A DNA stretch of 64,000 bases from Proteles cristata cristata (GCA_017311185.1 JAESUZ010001746.1:980501-1044500), one strand, 5' to 3'; shown: positions 47,989 through 61,713, numbered from the stretch's first letter. A program made the numbers and translations. The notes: generated from the sequence alone by a model not told the origin.

Positions 47989-49189
47989 TAACGTTTTAGG
48001 TGGCAGGTACTATTACTATCTCTATTGTAAATGATATTTTATTAAAGTGAGCTGGGGTCAGTATTATTCTTGAGGAAAGGAGAGAGGAAATGGGATCTGT
48101 CAAAGGCGGAAATATGAATCAAGCAGTCAAAGGCATCAGCAAAGCAGATGACTACAGGGAAGATCTGAGGCAATGAGACCACTTGAAAAGACAGAAAGGT
48201 ACAAACATATTGCATGGTATGCATTTTTTAAAATGAGACTACAACAAAGCTTTTAAGAATGGTTACATACATCTTCCGTTGATATGTAAGTAAGAAAAGA
48301 GTCGCCCTTATGTCAGGTATGGAATTAGTTAAGAGGAAATTGAAACAGTTTACCCAAGGATGGCTACTTTGTTCCTTTGAATATAACCTGTTAAGAATTG
48401 CTGATACAGGCCTCGGAAGCCTGTCTGGTACAGAAGCCGCTACGTAAAGCTGCTAAACTAACGGCCCAGAGAGCTGTGACCAAGGACATCTCAGTGATCC
48501 TTTTCAGGATCTTATTTTATCAAGAGAGCAAATCACACGCCAAGGGAAAAATGTGAGTTAAAAGAGCAATACACTGGAGAATAGGAAATAAAAATGTCAC
48601 TCAAACTGAATATAGGAGTCAATGGTCTCAGATGTGTGAAAAAATTCTATCAATTGTGTTGGCTTGATCAATTCTAAAGGCAGCTAGACAATTTGGCTCT
48701 GTCATTGGAGCAAACAGTTACAATAGGCATGTGACTCTTCACTTACACATCCTATCAGGAATATAGTATTAGCTTATCAAATCATGAATGAAATTGATAG
48801 AGCAAGGGATTAGATTTGGTTATGTTTCTATTTTAAATAATCTCTAAATATTAAAGCTTATAGTGATTCTTTTCTATAGTTTTCTTGGTGAAATCACATA
48901 ACTTTGATTCAGTCTGAAAGCCAAACCTTTGATTTTTTCTCTTTGATTTCCCAAGTATAAATTACTATCAATACCTACCATTTGATTCACATCCAAATAA
49001 TATATGAATTTGACATTTTTCTCTTTATTTCTATTCTCACCATAAACAAAAACTCACTTATGTTATGTCCAAAGTACTACAAAATAATCCATCTGGCCTC
49101 CTTCCTTCCAGTCTAACCAATCTACAAATAATAATGTCAAGCAACAGATAGAGGAACTTTAACAAATACTAGTCAAGACATACTGCACC
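47989..49189. other. Intronic sequence, nothing recognised
   Basis: A small CpG-containing stretch at 48405-48475 (GGCCTCGGAAGCCTGTCTGG, then AGCCGCTACGTAAAGC) stands out from the AT-rich surroundings but is not recognised. Confidence 0.4.
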
Positions 49190-49560
49190 TCATTCAATCC
49201 CTTTACTAGGTTTTAACTACATATTACATGGCATCCAAATTCCTTGTTCTGTAAGGCCATGCATGATCTACTCTTGACTTCTGATCCCATCTTGTTCCAT
49301 TATCCCTGATACTTACCAACTACTTTGAGTGTTCATTTCCTATCAAAAGCAAGATCTTGTATGAATCAGGCCTTTTGCATATGCTTTTCTACTTCATAGA
49401 ACTGCTTCCTTCCGCATACTAATGCCCTTTTAAAGGACGCACTTCACTGGGTATTATCCACTTCAATACTCTGCTACTTTTTAACTACGCAGATCACATT
49501 TTCTTTAATAATTAGCACACAGAAGTGCTCAAAAATATGCATTGAATAAACAAGCAAAAA
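49190..49560 (+). mobile_element. L2 LINE 3' end relic
   Basis: CTGTAAGGCCATGCATGATC, CAGGCCTTTTGCATATGC, ACTGCTTCCTTCCGCATACT and the terminal TGCTCAAAAATATGCATTGA keep the order of the L2 3' region. Confidence 0.75.
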
Positions 49561-52189
49561 GTTTGCTAGTTTTGTTATTAATTCCAAAGATTAGAACAGG
49601 ATCCCGGGACTCATGAATCTCTCCTTCTCTATGATATGTATAGGCAGTTTTCCACAAAGCTAGGTGAAATAACTAAACACCATATAAAAAGCGTACTACT
49701 ATGCAAGTAGAGATGGAGAAGAAATTAAAGGTAGCATGAAGATAAAACATGTTTTCAGAAGCATATTAAAAAAAAGCTTGGATAATCTGTGCTAATAAAT
49801 TAACTCATAAATATGAAAGGTTAAATACAGTAAAGGTTTAACTCATACTGAGTTGGCAGTGTGTCTGGGACATCGTAGGAGAGATTCTTCCACGTAGTAA
49901 ATCAAAATGGAACTTATTCTGGCTCTGCTCTCTCAACACACACCTTCCAGATTACTGATGCAGAGGAAAAAAATATGTGGAGAGTCACTGGACAATTCTT
50001 AAACGAATCGCTCCCACTCCTGGTTCATTGGCCAGAAGTAGTCATATGACCCCACTTGACTGCAAAGGGCCTAAGATTTGATGGGAGCCAAGGGATCACC
50101 CACAATCTTTAAATGTTCCAGCTGGTGTGGGAGATAATCATGGAATACTGAGGAGAGGTGAATTTATTAACTAAATTTATTAACTAAATGGAGGGTCAAT
50201 GGTGATTAATATTTTTGTTAATTGAAACTATAATGTTACTATCTTCAAAATTACGTTATGCAGTGGCTGCAGATACAGAAGATAATTATCCACTTTCCTT
50301 GCATTATACATTATAATGTTTTGTCCCTTTTTCTTCCAGATTGTTTCACCTAATACATCACAATAATCCTTTAGGCCTGCAGTATAAAACTGCTTATGCC
50401 TCTTTGGCTCCATTTTAGATAAAAAATAGCAGATAATAATCTTCAATTTAAGAAATCATTTGCATTTTCTCCCTTAAAAGGACACAGAATGCTTTTTAAA
50501 TATCTAGTGAAAATAAAACTACTCATCTTCAATAATATGTCTTTAAAACTCCATTGTGTATATAAGTGTATTTAAATTAGAGCACAGAAAACCCAAACAC
50601 ACACACTGCCTTGTACCATCTTATATTATCCTAGATGGAGTTTTTTGAACTTTTTATTGGACATTTATATCAATTATTTTATGTTTTCCTTATAAAAATG
50701 GAAAGAAGCATGTGTGTACTCAGTAAATACTTTCCAACAGTTTTATAATTTAATTGATTCCCAATCATCAAACAAACAAAAAATAACCCACTAACTTAGC
50801 TATGAAGACTGAGAATAAAACAGAAAAAAAAACAAAAAAACTAAACAACAGTCCTGACTAATCATACATGATTAGTATGAAAAGGGAGAGGGGAAAATTC
50901 ACCAGAATTTTCTTTCTGGACTCCATATTTATGAATGGATAAATCTCATGGAAAGCTAGATATACATAAATAATATATATTATATATAGTATGTTATATA
51001 TAACATTTATATCTATCTCTATAAAAAGTGTATCTTAGAATTACTATTATGGAACATGAAAGAAATTTCTGTAGCCTAAGGAAATGAAATGATGATGTTA
51101 CTGCAGGTAGGCCCTCTCCACTCCTATTATACGTTAAGTGCAAGAGATTCAATTTTGAGAAAGGTGATCCCGACTCTGGCCTATCAGGTCTCTGCATCTC
51201 CAGAAAGAGATAACAATATATAAAGAGGAAGAAATTTCAGTCTCGAGAGTAGAAGTTCAAGGTGCAATGGGACACACAGGGCAGGAGTGTAGACAAGCCA
51301 TAGTCGGTCAGAAGAGAATAAAACAAGAATCAGGAGAATGGGGACAGTTTCCCCAAAGTCTTTCTATTGTTAAAATAAATATTTTTACTGCATGCTGAGA
51401 GACTATATAAATATCTTGTTTTTTTAAAAAATTCAGGGCTTACTCAGACTACTGTTCTACATTTTCAATGACAAAACAGCTATAATTTTATAATAAGTGT
51501 GGAAATTGTAGCAGTGTATTTTTTTTTCCAAATGCACTCCATTACCTAAATTCTGAGAGTGAAAACATAGCTCTAATTCATACGCTCCAGGAAGTTTTCT
51601 CATGACGTGGTCTCAGCACTTGTAAGCAAGGTTGGAAACAAGTCTATTCTTTCCAATGTGGTTTCACCACAATTACTTAGACTCATGTTTGAACTCTTCA
51701 CAGCAACTACTTAGTCCATGGTTTTCTATTATCTCCATTTTGTAAGAATAGATAAAGACTTAAAATCTTCTTACAAAATATTGCAGGACAGTGTCACTCA
51801 TACAGAGACATTTGTGCGGAATCTCTTATTTCTGTGTCAGTTTTAGAATGATGGGTTCTCTATAAATTCCAGCTTGGATCTGCCCTGAAAAGAAATATCT
51901 ACTATGATATTGATGGTTATCTAAAAAAATTTTAAAAAGCCTCTGCAAGAATTCTAACTCAATAATAATAGTATTATTATCTATTATGTTATTATTTATT
52001 ATTATGTTATCATTTATTATTATAATTATTATTATTAATATGGCACTTGGTATACTAGCATTATTCCAGTATTATTAAGTATAATAATTCTCCAGCAGAC
52101 AAAAATAACAAGATGGATTTTGAAACCTGAGAATGAAGGAAAAGGGAAAATACTTGAGTTCAGATAAAATAGTCTTTATAAAGTAGCAA
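49561..52189. other. Intronic sequence with AT-rich simple DNA
   Basis: It includes a 15-bp direct duplication (TTTATTAACTAAATT type) at 50161-50190, TA-rich DNA at 50960-51015 and a TTA/TAA-rich tract at 51960-52050. The stretch 49860-50140 may be an old unnamed repeat. No gene was recognised. Confidence 0.4.
51960..52048 (+). repeat. (TTA)n-rich low-complexity tract
   Basis: Interrupted ATTATT/TTATTA units over about 90 bases. Confidence 0.85.
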
Positions 52190-52420
52190 GAACCACTCTC
52201 AACTTCCCACTCAGTATAACAGCCTCTGGGTGCCCATGTTATTCCCTCTCACAGGACTCTAATATTCCCTTTATAGCACTTACCACAATGTGTAATTATA
52301 CACATGTGTGATGCTCTCATTTATAATTGCCCTTCCTAGCTCCTATCAATGGAGCATGAATATTTTTCTGTGCCTGGCCTCGATATACATTTAAATAAAG
52401 TTACTGGATGAAATATTAGA
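52190..52420 (+). mobile_element. L2 LINE 3' end relic
   Basis: Features such as CACAGGACTCTAATATTCCC, TATAGCACTTACCACAATGT and the ATTTAAATAAAGTTACTGGA end follow the L2 3' UTR order (cell of GCACTTATCACA, then TAAATATTTGTTGAATGA). Diverged. Confidence 0.6.
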
Positions 52421-53598
52421 AAATGATTTCCTTAGAAACAAAATTCTGATTACTTGTCTAGAGTGAAAATGACTCATGTGTTTTATGTTGTAAGGTAAAA
52501 TCATGTGTTATGTGGTGTGGACCCATTGCATGTGGAAGGAAAGAAAATACCATAGTAGGCTGCTTGCAGATGAATGATGTAGAGAAGAGATCCCATGATG
52601 AAATTAAGATTCCTCTTCTTTCTGGCTTTGCACTGCAGAAAAAAACATTAACTTATAAAAGATAATTTTCTATTCTCATTTTTTTACATAGAAAGGACAT
52701 TATTCACAGTCTGGCTAAGCCTTATAGAAAACCAATCTTTCATAGTTGAAAAGATATTTTACTTTGTGGGACTGTTCAGGAAAAAAATAATAAGTCAATT
52801 GCTAATTTTCCTAATAAGTAAGAAAAATGGGCTGTGAAAAATAAAAACAAATTATTAAAGTTATATTGGAGTCTAGAATATCACTCTTGTTAGAGGAAAT
52901 TTTAATAACCTAAAACTTCTCAGTGTTTCAAATAGGCAAATGATACCAGAGAGTTCACAGAAACTTCCCATATCTGCTCTTGTGTAATTATTCACTAGTA
53001 AGCCAGTATCCAGTTAGACAACATCATGAGTGCTGAAAAGATTAGGCTGCATTGTTTATCTTTTGGGAAAACTGGAATGGAATTGAAGATTGGAATGACT
53101 TGGAGTTGCAGTGGTTTTCCCCTCTGGCACATAAAAACCTTGTCAAATGGCAGGATAAAGTGGAAAGTTATTAGAATGTTATTAGTCATTGGCAGATTGA
53201 GGGGAAAGATCTAATTTATATAAATTATTTCAAGCATTAACCTTGAGAAGGTAAGTTAATTTTTCTGGCTTTAGCCATATTCTATGACATAATATTAACT
53301 ACCTTACCCACATCCAATCTTATGGAGCATAGTAAATGAACAAGAAGCATGCTAACATGCTGGAAAACTGTGAAGAACTATATAATAGTTATTGGTTTAT
53401 TATTTATTACCATGAGAACAGCAAATGTAATTGGCCTAAAATGTATCTAAAAACTCAATTAAACAGAAAATCAGCAAATTAGCTAATCAATCATGAAGTA
53501 TTCTAGATTCTATCTCCATTTAGAATTGACTATTGATGAAGAAAAAAAGTTTTTTTCAATAAAAAGAATTACTTCTTTTTTTGTTTGTTTTCACATTT

Positions 53599-53602
<4 letters not shown>
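52421..53602. other. Intronic sequence, nothing recognised
   Basis: AT-rich DNA. No gene or repeat was recognised. Confidence 0.4.

Positions 53603-53655
<53 letters not shown>
53603..53655 (+). repeat. (CA)n microsatellite
   Basis: An uninterrupted run of about 26 CA units. This is the longest pure dinucleotide run in the window and is likely polymorphic. Confidence 0.97.
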
Positions 53656-53657
<2 letters not shown>

Positions 53658-54954
53658 CCCAGAAGATTCTTTAACAAATCTGGTCTTGATACAACATTAT
53701 GAAAAACTAAAACCTTTCAGACATTCTAAGAGGAAGCTTGACCACTGTTTCAACTCTTCAATATATTTATGACAGCTGTTAAGCTATACAAATGCCAGCT
53801 GCCAGGACTCATTAGGATTATATGAGAATCTCCTTTTGAATCCACAGATATCCATCGATTGATTCTGAGCATCTACCACTCCTATCAATTAAGGTTAGAA
53901 GAGAAACAACTACCTGCTCTTGGATAGAGGCAGCTGGCATTGACATATAGGGGCTCTTAACTGACTTCTATTACACATTTGTGAAAAAAAAAAAGTACCT
54001 TAGATGGTATGATTGGTGCACTGAACTAATAATGGAAATGCTTTTTCCTCTGGCTTACTATTTATCAATTGATGCATGTGCTCTTGCAGGAGGAAATATC
54101 AATTATTTTGAGCCTGGGCTCACTACTCCACACTGCACTTATTGCTTACAGTGGCTGAAGCAGGATGAAAGTGGTGGAGAAGTGCAGATACGTGTGTCCG
54201 GAGAAGATAGGCACAACTGCTGGACAATAACAGATTCATTTCCGAGATGGTGTGAAAATAATCATAAGTTGAGTTTATCCGAGAAAGAACCTCTTCAAAA
54301 TTAGGAAATGTAGACCTTTTCAGAAAGTCTGAGGTTGGAAAATATTTTCTCTAATGAATTCATGGAAAGACAGGGAGATGGAATTCTGTTGTTGGGCTCA
54401 GTTTAACATTTGTGTTTTGTTTGTTTGTTTTGTTTTTCTGAGAGTTATTTTGAAATAATCACTACATGCAGATTTTTAGAGCTGTGACATTGTTAATGAG
54501 CCTTATGGATACAGGGCATGTTTGTTTGTCATCTGGATGGAAAAAAAATATTACTAGCCTTGGGGGCTGCAAAATTTAATCAAGTTTTAATTGATGTTTT
54601 AAGGCCCTATAAAATCTCCCTTAATCAACATTTCACATGAGAATTTTTTACTAATAGATTCTTGTAAACTGGTATCTCCCAACCAAAGACATCAAAAGAC
54701 AGCTTTGAAATGATTCATTGTCTTGCTTTAATAAAGTTGTTTTTCCCAATCTAAGATAATTTTATTTTTGATTACTTGGGAAATGAATATTGATTTGGGG
54801 GAATATGTGAGAAAAAATAATTATTTATTTGCAGTCCTCATCTGTAATTTTTGTGGATAAACTCTAAAACAGAATTGAGAACACAAAAAGAAATTTGGGA
54901 AGTAGGCTCAGCACAAACATAAAATAGGAAAATACTGGAAAATCAAATCCAGTA
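53656..54954. other. Intronic sequence, one unexplained open frame
   Basis: A 107-codon plus-strand open frame at 53981-54304 is the longest unexplained frame here. It resembles no family I know, starts in an A-run and is probably chance. Confidence 0.4.
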
Positions 54955-55430
54955 CAGTATGCATTCTCCCTTCTAAAGAAGCCCACATCCTAATAACTGG
55001 AATTTGTGAATATGTTACCTTTCATGATAGAGGGGATTTTGCAGATATGGTTAAATTAAGTATTTTGAGATAGGGGAGATTATCCTACATTATCAGATGG
55101 GGCTTCTTTAAGAGAGTCAAAGAAGGAGATCAAACTATGAAACTATAGAATCAGAATAGTGCAATGTGACAAAGATCCTTCTGGCTCTTGGTGGCTTTGG
55201 AGATGGAGTGTTGCATCCATAAGGTAAGGAATGCAGGCAGTCTCTATGAACTGGAAGACAGAAAGGAAGCCAATCCTCCCCAGAGAGTCCAGGTGAAATA
55301 TAGTTCTTCCCATACCTTGATTGAAACTCATGTCAGACTTCTGACTTACAAAACCATAAACTATAGTTTGCATTATTTTAAGCCATTACATTTTGGGGTT
55401 ATTTTTACAGCCACCAAAGGAAATGAACAC
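54955..55430 (+). mobile_element. MLT1D-like (MaLR) solo LTR
   Basis: CACATCCTAATAACTGGAAT, GATTTTGCAGATATGGTTAA, GAGATAGGGGAGATTATCCT, AGGAATGCAGGCAGTCTCTA, ACCTTGATTGAAACTCATGT and the final ATTATTTTAAGCCATTACAT match the MLT1D layout throughout. Internal genes are absent. Confidence 0.88.
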
Positions 55431-55749
55431 GCCCCACTAATTCACTGGTATTAGCAAATGATCTTGCAAATGTAAATATAACAGCATGTCAAGACAGAAT
55501 TGCAAAATTATAAACAACATTGCGAAAACGATTGGCTGTTTACTTCTTTAAAGTGTAGCTATTCTGACTAAATTAACAATCAAACCAACAATCTGGACAA
55601 TTATAAAAAACAAATGGTCATTTGAATGGTTTGACAAGTTTTATAGCTAAATACATTATCTATTTAATAAAAAAAACATTTATTTTACAGCCCCATGGCA
55701 ATTTAGGAAGAGCTACTCTGAAGCAGCCAAGCAATGAAGCAATTCTGAT
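55431..55749. other. AT-rich intronic sequence
   Basis: No feature was recognised. Confidence 0.4.
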
Positions 55750-55870
55750 GCAGGGGAAAGAGCTCTGAACCCTGAATTCGAAGACTTCCATCCTCATCTT
55801 GACTAATAGTTACTAGCTTTATAAACTTGGAAAGGTCATTTAACTTTCTTAGCTCTGATTTTTTGTTTCT
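55750..55870 (-). mobile_element. MIR SINE relic (partial)
   Basis: GGAAAGAGCTCTGAACCCTG, then ACTAGCTTTATAAACTTGGA and GGTCATTTAACTTTCTTAGC match a reversed MIR in order. Confidence 0.65.
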
Positions 55871-55954
55871 TTGTTTTGTTTTTGTTTAATCTGTCATGTG
55901 GCTGTAGTACTCTGCGGAAGCAAAAGCTAAAATATGTATGAAAAAAGAACATAT

Positions 55955-56160
55955 GGGGCTCCTGGGTGGCTCAGTTAGTTAAGCATCTGACTTCAGCTCA
56001 GATCATGATCTCGCAGTGAGTTCGAGCCCCATGTTGGGTTCTGTGCTGGCAGCTTGAAGCCTGGAGCGTGCTTCTTATCTATGTCTTCCCCTCTCTCTGT
56101 CCCTCCCCCACTCACGCTCTGTCTCCCTCTCTCAAAAGTAAACATTAAAAAAAATAAAAA
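55955..56160 (+). mobile_element. CAN SINE with TSD
   Basis: TGGGGCTCCTGGGTGGCTCA head to an A-rich tail. Flanks AAAGAACATA (before) and AAAGAGCATA (after) fit an aged duplication. Confidence 0.93.
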
Positions 56161-57491
56161 GAGCATAGTCCAGTGGCATATGTTTGAAAGATATTAACCA
56201 CCATATTGTAAGACATTTTTACACTGAATCTGATTTATAAAATTATCTGCATTCAAAGAAAATTATTCCTTATGGCTCACTCCCATTTATTTTTTCTTTT
56301 ACTTTTGCAGTTAGCAAAGTGCTTTCACCTTGGAAATATCTTCCAAAAATTGGAGAACATCTCCTCATTTTTCTCCTTCAAGAAGATGCTAGCAGTCCAC
56401 TTGGTTCAATGTTGAAATCCCACCTGCTCAGATGCTTAAGCAAAGAAAAAATGAAGTTTGAGAGTCCCTTTAGGAACAGCTGCTCCTTGTAGCCCCTTCT
56501 TAACTATTACCTGGCATCTCCCCAACATTCTTATGCTTAAATCCTGAAAATGTATACAACTCAGGCACAGTCACAGATTTTTCTGCTCAGTGATGTCCAA
56601 CATTTCAGCAACCTGTTCCAAGTCTGTATGTCTATATATTACATGCAAGTATCAGTGACAATTGGAAAGCTGAGTCCTCACACGCTTTGCTCCAGCTCTT
56701 CACCAAACATTTATTCAGTGCAATCTTGTGCCAAGCACTCAGCCAGGTAAAAGACATTAAAGTTGAATCTCTGCCATTTGCAGACGCTTGTATCTACTCC
56801 AGTTTGTAACCGCCCACTTTGTGCTGCTGACTTCCAAATGCATATCTCTAAGTCTCACCAAATTCCAAAGTCCAGTTAACACACTGAACTTCTGTTGGGT
56901 CATAATGTCAAGCCCAATGTATCTAAAATTATTCTCATCATCCCATTCATATTTTAACAACTCAATAACCTAGCATTGTTTCATTTTATTGATGGCAGGG
57001 TAGTGTGTGTGAAGTAGCCACACTGAATGCCCCAAGCTATCAGTAGTGTGGCAGACAATGTTGTAGCATATAATAGATATTTTGCTTTAGAGTTCATCTA
57101 TATCATTTCCTTCCTCTGAGAGACTTAAAATTTGCCTCTCTATATAAATATTATTCTGGGGAGGGTTGCCAATTAGGATGCCCTTGTTTTCAGGGGTAAT
57201 CATATGGCTGACACAGGCCAGATAAATTATTGTTCTCCATTCCCCCTCAACATGCATTGGCCATGCATCTGGTATGAGAGAGAACCTAGATCTGGCCAAG
57301 AAGGCATCTCTTTTGTCTCTTTTGTCACAGTCGAATCAATTGTGATTATCATTTTCAACTTGTAGAGTCCAAGATCTAACAAAATGAAGTCACACACTAA
57401 AAACAAAACAAAACAAAACAAAATCAGGGAAAGAAGAGGTGAAAGATTCAAAAAGAAGCCAAGAGATTACTGATGATGTTTAAACAGTTTT
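56161..57491. other. Intronic sequence, possible L2 fragments
   Basis: ACATTTATTCAGTGCAATCT with GTGCCAAGCACTCAGCCAGG (56708-56746) and the stretch CTGACTTCCAAATGCATATC (56826-56845) resemble old L2/MIR-related sequence. No reliable boundaries and no gene were recognised. A (AAAAC)n patch lies at 57403-57423. Confidence 0.4.
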
Positions 57492-57502
57492 AGTACATTC
57501 TT

Positions 57503-57730
57503 AAAAAAATATTTTTTAATGTTTATTTATTTTTGGGAGAGAGAGAGAGTGAGAGTGAGGCAGAGCATGAGTGGGGGAGGGGAAGAGAGACAGGGAAACA
57601 CAGAATCCAAAGCAGGCTCCAGGCTCTGAACTGTCAGCACAGAGCCCAACAGGGGCTCAAACTAGGGAATGAGGAGATCATGACCTGAGCTGAAGGCGAG
57701 GCTTAACCCACTGAGCCACCCAGGCATGCC
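57503..57730 (-). mobile_element. CAN SINE with TSD
   Basis: Full-length minus-strand copy with a long GA tract (57538-57595). The flanks AGTACATTCTT (57492-57502) and AGTACATCCTT (57731-57741) differ by one base. Confidence 0.94.
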
Positions 57731-57741
57731 AGTACATCCTT

Positions 57742-58689
57742 CATAGCTCACGGTTTGGGCATAATAAATTCCTTTTTTTGGGAGTGGAATTTGAGTTATG
57801 TACTGAGCATTTGACACTAAAAGGTGCTAAGACATATGAAGATTATAATGGTGCTCTCATAATAGGAAATGTGATTTTAGTTTAAAATGTAGTCATAATT
57901 TTTCTTGGTAAAGTAGTGAGCTAGGGGAAAAATTGAATGTCTAGGGTACGGAATTGAAGAGGCAGGAGAAAGGGAAAGGGATGGATGAAAGGAGTGAAGG
58001 AGAGAGAGAGATAGAGAGAGACAGATAGGAAGAAACAGAACAGAGAAATGAGTATGCACCTATTACCATATGGAGCATTTAGGTTAACGTGGCAAACAAC
58101 TAGCCCGAATTTTTCAGAGCATAAAAAACAAACAAATAAATAAAATAAAAAGCCTGGATAGAAAGTATTGACAGAAGTTTCAGAACCATTCTCAGACAGA
58201 ACAAGTGAGAACATTCTGCAAATAATGGTAAGGACTATGAAAATAGGAAATGACAACCCAGCATAAGCTGTGGTACCAGTAGTCTGTGCAACCCCAAAGA
58301 TCTGCGTATCCAGGGGAAAGATAAATCTATTAATATTCTAAACAGAATCTATAATAATTTTCCATTATTTATGAGTGATGCATCATGAAGTATACAATTT
58401 ATAGTTTGTTGCTTGTATTTATGCTTGAATTAACTCAAGTAATTTGCATATAATTCTCATTGCAGAGTATGGATTCAATCATTGTCAACAACTTCTTAGG
58501 TTGGTTTAGTAAATTTATGAATTAAATATCCCTGGCTGGTATTGATACATGCATATGCTGGAGTTGATATACACATACACTGAGAATTAGTGGCCCATAC
58601 ATATTACTGATACAAGTCTGGGGCCCAAGATTTAGCAACTCCTACAAAATGATTCTTTTAAATTATTTCTATTGATTGAGCTTTGTGTC
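57742..58689. other. Intronic sequence, GA-rich patch
   Basis: A purine-rich stretch with AGAGAGAGAGATAGAGAGAG lies at 57964-58025. No gene or repeat family was recognised. Confidence 0.4.
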
Positions 58690-59470
58690 ACTACACAACA
58701 ATCATGTCCCCCAGTACTTGAGTCCTTATTCTTTACCCAAGTTCAGCTGCTTCTAACTCTAAAACACATCTCTAATTTGTCCTTTTCTCTGCATGCTAGC
58801 TGCTGCTTCCCTCGTTCAAGCCCTGAAGTCTGTGCCAATACCCTCCTGGGTTCCTTTCCTCAAGTGCAATGCAGACAATGCACTTCTCTGTTGCCATCAA
58901 AGAGGTCTATCAAGATGAAAATGTGATCATTTCCTTTCTTTGCCTGAATACCTCCAGAAAATGCACTCTGTTTTCTATAGAACACAAACCAAGCACTTTA
59001 GCATGCATAGAATGTCCCTCATGAGATGCCTCATTTGAAATACTTTCCCATCACTTCTTCCTGTCCTCAACTCTTTATTGAGGCTTCTTCAGATGCTCTG
59101 AACATCGTAGGGTTTCACCAAAGTTCCATATTGATGCATACTTTGCAGATGCCTCTGCCTCTGCAGTACCTGCACTCTTCCTGTCTGTCACAGGTTGATT
59201 TAGATACTGAGTTCCTTTCGCCAAAAATTAAGGTCAGTTATTACCTGCTACATAAAGCCTCCCTGGATTTTGTCCAACCTCTGCTTCCTTACCTGCCTTC
59301 CCAACTCCCTTGTCCGCCTCACTACTGTACTGGAATTAACCACTCATCTCTGTAACCACTCACATTTGTAACCTAAGTTTGCATAATGATCTTCAACGTT
59401 TTGTATTATGCTTATATAATTTCAAGTACGTTTCAAGTGTGAACTCTTTATGGTATGTCCAATGTATGAA
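58690..59470 (+). mobile_element. L2-like LINE relic
   Basis: Pyrimidine-rich sequence with AGTTATTACCTGCTACATAA, AAGCCTCCCTGGATTTTGTC and a GTGAACTCTTTATGGTATGT end suggests an old L2 3' region, possibly in more than one piece. Similarity is weak at the 5' side. Confidence 0.5.
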
Positions 59471-61713
59471 ATACAACCTGACACACAGTTTGTTTGTACA
59501 CACACAGGTTCACACATATTTGCTTAGATAAATCACAAAAATGTAGTAATCTACTGGCTGGTGGTGTCGCAATTTTCTAATAGATTGATTTAAACTTTTG
59601 ATTGTGCATCTCAGCAGTTAAACACTTCTAAACAATCTTACATGCATTTTCTATTTACTATGTCAGTTCATCTGCTATCAAATTATCACTCTTTTAAGCT
59701 GCACACACCTGGAAATAATTTAGTATTGGATTCCTGTGACAATTTCAAACGCTTTTCTGTAGTACATTATAAGCAACTGAGAAATTACAGTCTGTTCTCA
59801 ATTCTTTGTTTCCCATGGAAAATTTCTGAAAAAAATGATGATTTGGAAACTAAAATTTCCACTTGAGAGTCCAACCATGATACCAACAAATATTGTGAGA
59901 TCCTCACCTGCCCCATGTGCACTGATCTTAAAATTAACATGTAAGATACTTGTGAGATACACTTAAAACATGGATCGCCAGTTTTTCAGAGTATTATTAT
60001 CATGATATCTAAATCTGATTCTTGAGGATTTCTTACAAAAAATGTAGAAGACCATATCCTAATCCAAGACCTACCCATGCTCTGTCGGGCAGGAATCAGA
60101 AAGTAGGCTTTTTGTATTGTAACAGTGACCCCACATAATTGTGATAAACCCTAAATAACTTCTGCTGCAGGTAAAGAAGAGATAAAATAAAATCTGGCAG
60201 CTGTTGCAGAGACATGGATAACTCCTTCAAAACATGGATCCACATGAAGAGGGACCCTCCCATTGTACTACTTGAACTAACTCTGAGTGTGTTTCATAGG
60301 AGGCACTTAATAATTTAGGCTGTAGTTACTATTTTTTCTTTACTATGACAAAGTCAATTCTAGGAAAAACCCACCTAGATTCTAAGCAGTATTCTTTTTG
60401 CAAAACAAAACAAAACAAAACAAAAACTGAGTTACCATTTTTAATAATTTTTATTCTATACATAACTCTCCAATGTTGCTATACACAGTATACTATAAGG
60501 AATATACAATTGGGAAGACACATGATTCTATGGTAACTGTTTTATTCTTTTAGATAGACCCCATGATTTCAAAGAGGCAGGGGGGTTAACCCTGGCTACT
60601 CTACTCACAAGAGGAGTACCCTTGCCTACCTCACATCATTTCTCTACATGTTATTTGTCATCTCTGTAATAATAACACACAGGTGGAAAGATATAAATTA
60701 TTACAGTAAAAGAGCTTCTCATTTTCTCCTCTATTACCATCCATAGCTGATGTTGGTCTGGATCATTTCACTAATTTCTCTTCCCTTGATCTCTAGGTTT
60801 GATCCCAAAATAGAAAAGCCCTTCTTGAACATCTGTGGTGCCTAATCAGACCAAAAGAGGGTAAGAGGAAATGGTGGAAAAGAATAAGAACTGGAAAACA
60901 TTTCTCAGAGATGGGGAAGGGTATGGTTTGAAAATGGATATTTTGGGAGAAAGACATAGATGATTTTCTCTAAAAAATCAACAATGCTATCTACTAAATT
61001 ATATTTTTCCTTCATTTTCCATCTCCCATAATATTGTTTAAAGCATACTTCTGCTCCCTGCTCCCCACATCTACTTAAAACAATGAAGGATAGGAGTTTC
61101 ATTGTTCTGTTTTACAATTCATTGGTTTCACTTCAATAAATATAACCAGCAACCTAAAATTATGTGACTATCTTCTTCTTTCAGCCAGTGTTTGTGAATA
61201 TTATTTGGGGACTCCTTCATCTACGATAGCCCACCCTGCCTCCTTCTGGTCTTCCTTCTATTCACAGAGCCACATAACCCATTGTGTATAAGTGGAGAAC
61301 TGAAATTTAATTTTGACATTTTTTGTGTGCACACATTGAGGCGATGTTTTTGCTAACCTTGCCACCACTTTGTTTTCTAAGGAGATAAGAAAATAACAAA
61401 TTTTACTCATTTTGTTTTGATCTGCAAATTTGTTTTTCCTTAACAACCAGTAAATTGTATTCAAAACTTGTTTTGACAAATTGCGTATATGTTTGTTGTT
61501 TTTCACATAACTTTCCGTGTCAAGCTTTGTGGAATCTCTTAATAAATATTTATTACATTCATTAAGTTTATCTTAAAGTTTGTTGGAACATGAGAATTAG
61601 TTTGTAAACATTCTATCATGTAAGTTAGCAAAAAAAATAACAACAAATTAACAGCATAAGTTCCAACCAGAGATGATTCAAAACAGAGCTCAAAACCTCT
61701 TAGATCATTGTAT
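59471..61713. other. Intronic sequence, nothing recognised
   Basis: 2.2 kb with an (AAAAC)n patch at 60401-60425. No gene or confident repeat was recognised. Confidence 0.4.

Noticed and set aside
53493..53772. Thr-His repeat proteins
   Set aside because: Translations of the CA microsatellite.
53981..54304. 107-codon open frame as a novel gene
   Set aside because: No family recognised, starts inside an A-run, and there is no supporting context. A conservation test would settle it.
18258..55430. Endogenous retrovirus with coding genes
   Set aside because: Only solo LTRs or LTR fragments are present; no gag, pol or env frames lie between or beside them.
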